Position numbers and translations under genes: made by a program
Shown: positions 24,968 through 32,640 of the stretch, in pieces
Position numbering within the stretch: position 1 is the first letter of the stretch
Layout of the letters: each line of letters begins with the position of its first letter
The notes under the pieces: model-generated
Seen by the model: the letters and a program-made list of their open reading frames with translations, nothing else
What the model was told of the DNA's origin: nothing
Databases searched by the model: none
Assembly (NCBI RefSeq): GCF_004216775.1
Contig: NZ_SGXF01000003.1
Span: 207,224 to 271,223 of the forward strand
DNA from: Cuneatibacter caecimuris
GTDB taxonomy: Bacteria; Bacillota; Clostridia; Lachnospirales; Lachnospiraceae
Direction of reading: 5' to 3'
Length of the DNA: 64,000 nucleotides

Positions 24968-27040
24968 ATGAAACTCCAAAATAAAGTTTTAATTGTAGAT
25001 GATTCTGAGCTGAACCGTTCCCTGCTTGCAGAAATGCTTTGCGATGAATATGAAGTCTTAGAGGCCGGGAATGGGCTGCAGGCCGTAAAGCTTCTGGAAT
25101 TTCATCAATTCGAAATTTCGTTGATCCTGCTGGACATTGTCATGCCTGAGATGGATGGGTTTGAGGTATTGGCAATAATGAATAAAAATAAATGGATTGA
25201 GCATATCCCAGTCATAATCATTTCAGCCGAAACAACAGCAGCCTATATTGATGCGGCTTATGATTTAGGCGCAACCGAGTTTATAAATCGCCCGTTTGAT
25301 CCCAAAACAATCAAACGGCGTGTCTCCAACACCATTATGCTATATTCCAAACAGAAATTTCTTGAAAATGCAGTGACAGAGCAAGTTTTGGAAAAAGAAA
25401 AAAGCAATCTTATTATGGTTGAGGTTTTAAGTCACATTGTCGAATTCCGTAACGGTGAGAGCGGAATGCATGTCCTTAACATTCGGTTGATCACTGAAAT
25501 GCTGCTGACCCAGCTCTGCGCTTCACAGAACCAATATCGCTATCTTCAATCCCAAATTTTATTGATTGCAAACGCGTCATCATTGCATGACATTGGTAAA
25601 ATTTCTATAGACGAGAAGATTTTAAATAAGCCTGGCAAGCTCACGCCTGAAGAATACGAAAAAATAAAGATGCACAGCAGCATCGGCGCCAATATACTGG
25701 AAAAAACTCGATATTACCCCAATGAGGAGATTGTGCGGATCGCAAGAAATATTTGCCGGTGGCATCACGAGCGATATGACGGTAAGGGTTATCCTGACGG
25801 TCTTGCAGGAGATGAAATTCCCATTGAGGCTCAGGTGGTTTCCCTGGCGGATGTGTATGATGCTTTGATCCATAAGCGTGTTTATAAGGAAGCCTATTCG
25901 CATCAAGAAGCCTTTGAACTGATTTTCAGCGGAAAATGCGGCGCATTCAATCCGCTGCTGCTCCAATGCATGAAAGATATAGGCCCCTTGTTGGAAAGAG
26001 AGCTGAAACTCCGTTCGCTTGGCTATGTCACAAAAGAAGAAATCAAAGAAATAATTCGAACTATTCTGCAGAGCGGAGCCGCCTCCAATCGCACATTGGC
26101 TCTCTTGGAGCAGGAACGGATTAAATATCAGTTTATCGCTAAAATGTCAAAAGAAATCCTTTTTGAATATACATACCAGACTGATGTCTTGACGCTGTCA
26201 GAAGAGGGTGTTTTCCAGCTTGGATTACCTGAAATTATTGTGAATCTGAAAGAGGACAGGCTGTTTCAGCAGGTTATTAAAAAAGAGGACTATCAAGACC
26301 TGCAAAAGAAGATTCGAGATGTGTCGCCAGAAAAACCTACCATTTCGGAAAATTACTGCCTGTGCGTTCATGGACAATGGCGGTGGTTCAAAATCATAGC
26401 GCGCCCTCTTTGGTTAGGGAATGATACGAATACAGTTACAGGCGTGATCGGAAAGTGTACAGACATTCATGAGGAAATCACCGAACTGGATCTATTAAAG
26501 CAGACCGCCAATTTTGATGATGTAACTGGCTTATACCGCAGGAAATATGCCCGAACAAGAATAAAAGAAATTATCGAAAAAGAGCATTCTGCGAACAAAA
26601 TATATGCGCTGATGCTCTTTGACCTGGATTTCTTTAAAAATGCAAATGATCTTTATGGGCATATGTTTGGAGACAAAGTGCTGCGCGCGGTGGCGCAGAA
26701 AGTGAAGAGATCAGTACGGAACTCAGATATAATTGCCAGAATCGGCGGGGATGAATTTTTGCTCTTTGTGGAATATAAGGCGGATATCACCCCCGTAGCA
26801 GAGCGCATTTTTCAATCCATCGGCGGAATGTATCAAGATTTCCATATTTGTGCGAGCATGGGAGTTGCGCTTGCCCCGACGCACGCAACAGAATATGAAG
26901 ACCTGTTTCATTGCGCGGATCAGGCTCTGTATGCCGCAAAGCATAAAGGACGGAATTGTTACTGCATCTATGACGATTCCATGAATAGTTTTTTGTCCGT
27001 ACTATCAGAAGAAATGCCTTATGAGGAAAAGAGGACATGA
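24968..27040 (+). CDS. Response regulator with HD-GYP and GGDEF domains (c-di-GMP turnover)
   Basis: 690 residues, cytoplasmic. Receiver domain about 1-120 with phosphoacceptor Asp in LILLDIVMPEMDG. An HD-GYP phosphodiesterase domain follows at about 150-345, with SLHDIGK and HHERYDGKGYPDG, all key residues present. A PAS-like stretch (about 395-500; HGQWRWFKIIARPLW) leads to a GGDEF cyclase domain (about 515-680) with the intact RIGGDEF loop and an inhibitory-site RxxD (RNSD) five residues before it. The protein could thus both make and degrade c-di-GMP under phosphorylation control. The ribosome site is weak. The stop overlaps the GntR start. Two hybrid kinases nearby are plausible phosphate donors. 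Confidence 0.92.
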   Translation: MKLQNKVLIVDDSELNRSLLAEMLCDEYEVLEAGNGLQAVKLLEFHQFEISLILLDIVMPEMDGFEVLAIMNKNKWIEHIPVIIISAETTAAYIDAAYDLGATEFINRPFDPKTIKRRVSNTIMLYSKQKFLENAVTEQVLEKEKSNLIMVEVLSHIVEFRNGESGMHVLNIRLITEMLLTQLCASQNQYRYLQSQILLIANASSLHDIGKISIDEKILNKPGKLTPEEYEKIKMHSSIGANILEKTRYYPNEEIVRIARNICRWHHERYDGKGYPDGLAGDEIPIEAQVVSLADVYDALIHKRVYKEAYSHQEAFELIFSGKCGAFNPLLLQCMKDIGPLLERELKLRSLGYVTKEEIKEIIRTILQSGAASNRTLALLEQERIKYQFIAKMSKEILFEYTYQTDVLTLSEEGVFQLGLPEIIVNLKEDRLFQQVIKKEDYQDLQKKIRDVSPEKPTISENYCLCVHGQWRWFKIIARPLWLGNDTNTVTGVIGKCTDIHEEITELDLLKQTANFDDVTGLYRRKYARTRIKEIIEKEHSANKIYALMLFDLDFFKNANDLYGHMFGDKVLRAVAQKVKRSVRNSDIIARIGGDEFLLFVEYKADITPVAERIFQSIGGMYQDFHICASMGVALAPTHATEYEDLFHCADQALYAAKHKGRNCYCIYDDSMNSFLSVLSEEMPYEEKRT

Positions 27041-28506
27041 AATACGATAAATTTCAATATTACAGATTATTTGAGATATTAAAGAATAAAATCGAAACCG
27101 GATTAATTCCGAAAGGGACAATGCTCCCTTCCTTTGCAGATCTTTGCAAAGAGTACAAAGTATCCAATAAAACGATACGCCGCGTGGCTGCAATGCTGTC
27201 TGACGCCGGACTCATTGAGACAAAAGAGAGACAGCTTTCTGTGGTGATTTATGATCAGGCTGACCCGGGAAATGATTTAGCTTACAATTTGCATGAGCCA
27301 AATGTCCCCGTTATGACAGACATCTTAAAAACAGCGGAAATTGTTTATTATCCATTTATATGTCATGGAATATCCCTGTGCAACAAGTATGATTGGGATA
27401 TCCCTGAAAAGATTGTCCGGCAATTGAATCCCAGGATACCAAGGCTTTTTTGGAAAAATTCCAAACAGATCTGGCGCTTTTTTATTGCCAGATGCGAAAA
27501 TGAGTTAAGCCTTCATATCGTTGATTCTCTTGGATTTCTGGGAGTGGAATATAGGGAAAACAATTTTGATTCACGCGTAAGATATCAGCAGACACTCCTT
27601 AATTTTATTCAAAAGAGCAGGACATCGGCGCCTACAAGCGATGCCATCAAAGATTTCCTTGCATATATTCATGATATTACCATTTCAAGGGAAGATTTTC
27701 AATGCTACGTTCCTGTTGATTCGCCCTTTCGAATTGGCGTTCAGGGTCTGGATCAGTGGATGAAAACAGCGGATGAACGCTATTCCAGCGTATACCTGGA
27801 CATTTTGGGGCTTATCGCCATTGGTTATTATCAGCCGGGAGACAGGCTGCCCTCACACGCCCAGATGCAGAAGCAGTATGGCGTCAGCGTAAATACGACG
27901 ACACAGGCCATTCAATGTCTGCAAAAATGGGGCGTGGTAGAGGCGACACGCGGAAAGGGAATTTTTGTTTCATCTAATATAGAGGCATTAAATGATATCC
28001 ATGTGGACCCGGAATTAATTGCAAGCCATCTCAGAAGATATTTCGAGTGCCTGGAGCTGCTTTCACTTACTGCGGAGGGAGTAGCTTACCAGGCTGCGGT
28101 CCATGTTGCCAATGAGCAAATCCGAAAGCTGATTCAGCGATTGGACGAAGCGGAAAAATATAGCTGTTTATATCAAGCTGACCCTATTGTCCTTCTGGAA
28201 TTTTTAATTGAGCACATTCCATTTGATGCTCTGCGGTCAATTTATACAATTATACTTGAAAATTACAGAATTGGCCGAAAAATACCGAAACTAATAAACC
28301 GGGCCAATGCATCCGGAAAACTGGAGATACATGGAATGTGCAAAGAAGCAGCAAATGCTTTGCTGGAAGGAGACCAAAGTTTATTTGCAAAACAAGCCGC
28401 CGCGATGTTCAAGTATACCCATCAACTTATCGTTGAAGAGTGTAAAAGGTTAGGCTACTGGGAGACAGTTAAGAAAATATATGACGGCTCTCAGCTTTGG
28501 AAATAG
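27037..28506 (+). CDS. Transcription regulator with two GntR-type HTH domains
   Basis: 489 residues. A winged helix of GntR type at about 5-75 (GLIPKGTMLPSFADLCKEYK, SNKTIRRVAAMLSDAGLI) is followed by about 170 residues of unassigned sequence and a second GntR helix at about 250-325 (GYYQPGDRLPSHAQMQKQYG, VNTTTQAIQCLQKWGVV, then RGKGIFVSS). The last 160 residues are helical and unassigned. Normal GntR regulators have one such domain and about 240 residues, so this looks like an internal duplication. The ATG overlaps the stop of the c-di-GMP protein (ATGA), implying coupled translation. Target genes and effector are unknown. Confidence 0.85.
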   Translation: MKYDKFQYYRLFEILKNKIETGLIPKGTMLPSFADLCKEYKVSNKTIRRVAAMLSDAGLIETKERQLSVVIYDQADPGNDLAYNLHEPNVPVMTDILKTAEIVYYPFICHGISLCNKYDWDIPEKIVRQLNPRIPRLFWKNSKQIWRFFIARCENELSLHIVDSLGFLGVEYRENNFDSRVRYQQTLLNFIQKSRTSAPTSDAIKDFLAYIHDITISREDFQCYVPVDSPFRIGVQGLDQWMKTADERYSSVYLDILGLIAIGYYQPGDRLPSHAQMQKQYGVSVNTTTQAIQCLQKWGVVEATRGKGIFVSSNIEALNDIHVDPELIASHLRRYFECLELLSLTAEGVAYQAAVHVANEQIRKLIQRLDEAEKYSCLYQADPIVLLEFLIEHIPFDALRSIYTIILENYRIGRKIPKLINRANASGKLEIHGMCKEAANALLEGDQSLFAKQAAAMFKYTHQLIVEECKRLGYWETVKKIYDGSQLWK

Positions 28507-28555
28507 TTTTCTTGATAAGACTTTAATCATGCTGAGCGGAGGGTGGTAAAGCAAG

Positions 28556-30688
28556 ATGGTAAGAGAAATGATTGGCAAGACAAAAAATGCCAAAGTAAAG
28601 AGTCTTCCGTGGCTTAGGCGGATGACTGTTTTGCTGGTGTGTCTGCTCCTCTCCGAGGTCTTTATTTTTACTGTTACTTATCGTCATTTAAACCAGTCGA
28701 TTCAAAATGAGCGTATTGACTCCATTGAGCAAATGAGTACTTTGATTTCAGAAAAACTGCTTTTGCTGAGGCAAACTTATGAGGATAAGGTGCGACAGGC
28801 GGCTCTTGTTATCACAAGCAACCATGTCCAGTCTCTGGACCAGGGGCAGGAATTGCTTCTGGCGTTTGAACAGTTATATCTTTTGGCTGAGGACGGTTCC
28901 TGTATTTCTCTGACCGGAGAGAGAATTGTACTGTCTGAATCAGAAGAAATTAAGATGTTGAAATCTTCGGATGAGATTCGGACAGATTTTTGTACAGTAC
29001 AGGCTAAGGGAGATTTTTGGGTTTTTATGTCTCCTATTTCCGATGTTACCATAGACGGTAAAGAATTTTTTGGCGTTATCATGCTGGTAGATGCAAATTC
29101 TTATGCAGAGGCTGCGGCCACCGCGTTATACGAAAATCAGGGAGCCTCTTATGTTGTGGATCAACAAGGCGTGATCGAACTGCGGCCGACTGAATCCACC
29201 GCCAATGAATATTTTGGAGGATATAACCTGCTCCATACCCTGCAGGAAAAGAAAGTAGACAAGCGCCAGATTCTTGCACTGCAGCAGGGGTTGGAACAGC
29301 AGCACAAGGTGGAATCCATAGCAAAAATAGATGGAGAGATCTGGCGTATTCAAAGTTTTCCGGAAAGCGGGGGCAACAGTATTGTGATAGCTGTTCCGAT
29401 TTCAATAACGGCGGTAGCCACCTTTGACGGAATGCGTAATGTAATCATTATGATCGGGCTGACCCTCTTAACTGTAGTTGCCATAGCTGCAGTTTGGATA
29501 TGCTACTATGTAAAGAAAGGACAGCAGATCAAACTGGAGCAAGCAAAAGCCACCTTGAAAAGTGATTTTATGAACAAGGTCTCACATGATATCCGCACAC
29601 CGCTGACAGCTGTGATCGGGCTGAACGACCTGCTGCTGCACAATGTGGACAAACCAGATATTGTGGCGGATTGTGCGCGGAAAGCGAAAAAGTCCGGTGA
29701 ATATCTTATTTCCATTATCAATGACGTATTAGATATGAGCAGGATAGAAAGCGGAAAGTTAAGGATTTCCCATACGGCTTTTGATATGAAGGAACTGCTG
29801 GATACGGTTATTCAGCTGGAAACATATTCCTCGTGTAAGAAGGCGCTGAATTTTCATCTGGACTGTCCGGATCGCATCCACAGAGGATACCTGGGGGACG
29901 CTGTCCGTATTAAGCAGTGTCTTGTCAATTTGATTTCCAATGCCATAAAGTTTACCCCAGAAGAGGGGGGAGTGACCCTGACTTACCGGGAATGTCAGGA
30001 AAGCGTCACGTATACCAGGGCCTGCTTTATGGTGGAGGATACAGGGATCGGCATGAGCGAAGAGTTTATGCAGCAGATGTTCCATCCCTTTGAGCAGGAA
30101 CAGTCCTCCCTTACCTCCGCGCATGTGGGCAGTGGTTTAGGGCTGGCAATTGTACACAGTCTCGTGTCTTTGATGAATGGCACCATTCATGTGGAGAGCG
30201 AACTGAACCAAGGAAGCAAATTTGTCATAGAGCTTCCCCTGGAGCGGATCGAACTCAGCGAATCAAAACCAGAAAAAGGGCAAAGCAATGAACTGCCAGA
30301 ATATATGCGTGGAAAGAGAATACTGCTGGCGGAAGATAACGAAATCAATCGCGAAATTGTGGCAGCGCTTTTAAGCGGGCTTGGATTTTCGGTTGACGGG
30401 GCGGTTAATGGCGCTGAAGCTGTGGAGCGCTTCCTAAGTTCTTCCATGGGATATTATTCTATAATCTTGATGGATATTCAAATGCCGGTGATGAATGGCC
30501 TGGAAGCTGTGGCTGCTATTCGCAGCTCGGCCCACATGGACGCGCAAAGCATCCCCATCATCGCTTTATCCGCAAACGCTTTTGAAGAGGATGTGGAAAA
30601 ATCTCTTGCTCACGGGATGCAGGCTCATATCAGCAAGCCGGTAAATTTAGAAGCTGTTAAAAAAATATTTATCCAATATATACATTAG
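28556..30688 (+). CDS. Hybrid sensor histidine kinase with receiver domain
   Basis: 710 residues. A membrane helix at about 23-43 and another at about 293-317 enclose an extracellular sensor of about 250 residues that looks Cache-like (YVVDQQGVIELRPTES). The kinase core has phosphoacceptor His in SHDIRTPL (about 345), N box NLISNAIKFTP, DTGIGMS and GSGLGLAIV. A C-terminal receiver (about 580-705) carries phosphoacceptor Asp in ILMDIQMPVMNG and Lys in HISKPVN. There is no Hpt domain, so an external partner or the nearby REC protein would be needed for onward transfer. GGAGGG stands 12 bases before the ATG. The next gene begins 12 bases after the stop. Confidence 0.93.
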   Translation: MVREMIGKTKNAKVKSLPWLRRMTVLLVCLLLSEVFIFTVTYRHLNQSIQNERIDSIEQMSTLISEKLLLLRQTYEDKVRQAALVITSNHVQSLDQGQELLLAFEQLYLLAEDGSCISLTGERIVLSESEEIKMLKSSDEIRTDFCTVQAKGDFWVFMSPISDVTIDGKEFFGVIMLVDANSYAEAAATALYENQGASYVVDQQGVIELRPTESTANEYFGGYNLLHTLQEKKVDKRQILALQQGLEQQHKVESIAKIDGEIWRIQSFPESGGNSIVIAVPISITAVATFDGMRNVIIMIGLTLLTVVAIAAVWICYYVKKGQQIKLEQAKATLKSDFMNKVSHDIRTPLTAVIGLNDLLLHNVDKPDIVADCARKAKKSGEYLISIINDVLDMSRIESGKLRISHTAFDMKELLDTVIQLETYSSCKKALNFHLDCPDRIHRGYLGDAVRIKQCLVNLISNAIKFTPEEGGVTLTYRECQESVTYTRACFMVEDTGIGMSEEFMQQMFHPFEQEQSSLTSAHVGSGLGLAIVHSLVSLMNGTIHVESELNQGSKFVIELPLERIELSESKPEKGQSNELPEYMRGKRILLAEDNEINREIVAALLSGLGFSVDGAVNGAEAVERFLSSSMGYYSIILMDIQMPVMNGLEAVAAIRSSAHMDAQSIPIIALSANAFEEDVEKSLAHGMQAHISKPVNLEAVKKIFIQYIH

Positions 30689-30700
30689 GGAGGAAGCCGT

Positions 30701-32566
30701 GTGAAAAAGCAAAAGTTATGGATCTTTTTTGTAACCGGCGCCATGCTGGCGGGAATGGCTGGATGCTCCGATATGCAGAAAAAAACAGAGCCAGAGGCGC
30801 GGTTCTGCGCAGACAATGAAATTTTAACTTATAAGCCGGTGGACTTCGATAAAACGGTCATCACCATTGGCACATATGCGCCTTGCAACGCAAAGCCCGT
30901 AGAGCTTGCCATCGAAACGGAATTTCCCAACGTTGATATCGTTATCATGGATCAGGCCAGCATTCCGGACATCCAGGAACATTTGAAAAATCCCGGAGTA
31001 CAGAAAGATTTGGAAGATATTATTTTTACGGGCGCTATAAAGGATGCTGAGATAAGCAGTAATATTCTCTATGACTTATCGGCGGAGGATTTCACATTCA
31101 GGTACAATCAATCCGCGTTGAATGACTTAAGCTCCGGGGGCAAACTCTACCAGCTTCCTATTAACAGCTCGGTACAAGGAATCTTTTACAATAAAAATCT
31201 GTTTGAAGCCCACGGCTGGGAAATACCAGAGACGATCAACGCATTTTATGCCCTGTGTGATGAAATTTCCGCCCAAGGTATACGCCCCTTTGTCCCCTGC
31301 TTTAAGTATTCCATGGATGGGGTAGGACTGGGATTCAGCAACCGCGCGGTTTTTTCCACCATGGAAAAACGGGAACAGTATGACCTGTTCTGTAACGGTG
31401 AAGCTTCATGCAAGGGCGTGTTGGAGCCATATTTTGAGGTACATAAAGAACTATATGACCGTGGTATCGTGGTGGAAGACGACTTTTCTTCCAGCCTGAC
31501 GAAAAATCGTTACGCCCTCTATGCCGGTGAAATTGCTATGCTGCCGGAACAATTGACCATGTTCTCCCTGTATGAGGACGAACAGCCTGCGTGTGAAATT
31601 GGCTTTTTTGGTTATCCTACCGATACGCCGGGGGAACGCTGGATGCAAATGTCTTTCGGGCGCAGTATGGCGCTGTCCAAAGCGTCCATGGAGGATCCCG
31701 GCAAAAAGAAGATTTTACTGGACATCTTTGCATTTCTCAGCACAAACAAAGGACAGCAGGCCTTACAGGAGCTTTATTCGGGATTGAGCAGCGTGAAATC
31801 CGCCCAGGCGAATTTGAGGGAAGAGTTTTGGGACGTGCAGGCATGCCTTGAAAATGGACAGATTTTTTTCGCGGACAGTATTGGAAATGATCTTCATAAT
31901 CAAACCATGAAAAAGTATTTAGAGGACGATCTGACCTTGGAACAGGTTATTGCCGAAACGGACGCCATGACTGAAAAAATCACAGACAGCCGGGAACCGG
32001 AAGAGTCAGTGGGGACTGCTGAGGAGGAATTTACTATTCTGGAAACCAGCTTCTTTATAGCCGATGCTATGCGTTCTGCCACTGGGGCGGAGATTGCTCT
32101 GATTCCACATTGCACTTATTACAATGGAAATTTTGCGAAATTTTATGAGGGTGATGTGACCATGCTGTATCGGTTTTACCTGCGCGGTCTGGATGACGAG
32201 GATTACCTGACAACCTATGAGATCCGCGGCGCTGATCTGAAAGCCCTTCTGGAGCACCCCATGATCAACGGCGGGGAAATCAACGCTATGTACGCTTTTT
32301 CCGGCCTCACGATGGAATATGCCCCCTGGCGTGACCAAAACAATAACGTGATAAAGCTGACCCTGGCAGACGGCAGTGAAATCGCGGACGATAAGCGCTA
32401 CACCGTTGCCGCCTGGGCTACTTCTATTGACGAAACCTATATTGCCTCTACTTTGAGTGTTCACAGTGAGCTGGGCAATAATACAGATCTGGTGACTGCC
32501 GCCGTCAGGCATGCAGGAACGATTTCTCCGCCAAAGGACCACCGGCTTACAATAAAATGGGACTAA
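30701..32566 (+). CDS. Lipoprotein: ABC-type solute-binding domain fused to 5'-nucleotidase C-terminal domain
   Basis: 621 residues. The signal peptide ends in a lipobox (GMAGC), so Cys22 should be lipidated outside the membrane. Residues about 40-435 follow the family 1 solute-binding fold (SSVQGIFYNKNLFEAHGWE, FLSTNKGQQALQ). Residues about 441-621 read as a 5'-nucleotidase C-terminal domain: ETSFFIADAMRSATGAEIAL, the YEIRGADLKALLEHP segment, the AFSGLTMEYAP strand and a final ATSIDETYIAS. That domain normally binds the nucleoside in UshA-type enzymes and follows a metallophosphoesterase domain, which is absent here. The start is GTG/ATG-adjacent: GGAGG lies before GTG 30701. No permease is nearby and the flanking genes are sensor kinases, so a sensing role is inferred. 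Confidence 0.85.
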   Translation: MKKQKLWIFFVTGAMLAGMAGCSDMQKKTEPEARFCADNEILTYKPVDFDKTVITIGTYAPCNAKPVELAIETEFPNVDIVIMDQASIPDIQEHLKNPGVQKDLEDIIFTGAIKDAEISSNILYDLSAEDFTFRYNQSALNDLSSGGKLYQLPINSSVQGIFYNKNLFEAHGWEIPETINAFYALCDEISAQGIRPFVPCFKYSMDGVGLGFSNRAVFSTMEKREQYDLFCNGEASCKGVLEPYFEVHKELYDRGIVVEDDFSSSLTKNRYALYAGEIAMLPEQLTMFSLYEDEQPACEIGFFGYPTDTPGERWMQMSFGRSMALSKASMEDPGKKKILLDIFAFLSTNKGQQALQELYSGLSSVKSAQANLREEFWDVQACLENGQIFFADSIGNDLHNQTMKKYLEDDLTLEQVIAETDAMTEKITDSREPEESVGTAEEEFTILETSFFIADAMRSATGAEIALIPHCTYYNGNFAKFYEGDVTMLYRFYLRGLDDEDYLTTYEIRGADLKALLEHPMINGGEINAMYAFSGLTMEYAPWRDQNNNVIKLTLADGSEIADDKRYTVAAWATSIDETYIASTLSVHSELGNNTDLVTAAVRHAGTISPPKDHRLTIKWD

Positions 32567-32640
32567 AAATTACGCGCCGACACCTGCGAGGACCATATTA
32601 ATACAGTATGACCTTTTCATAGGCTGTTATAGGAGTGAAT

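Noticed and set aside
24947-24985. Twelve-codon leader peptide before the c-di-GMP gene (ATG 24947)
   Set aside because: Overlaps the real start and has no attenuator hairpins or biased codons to support a control role.
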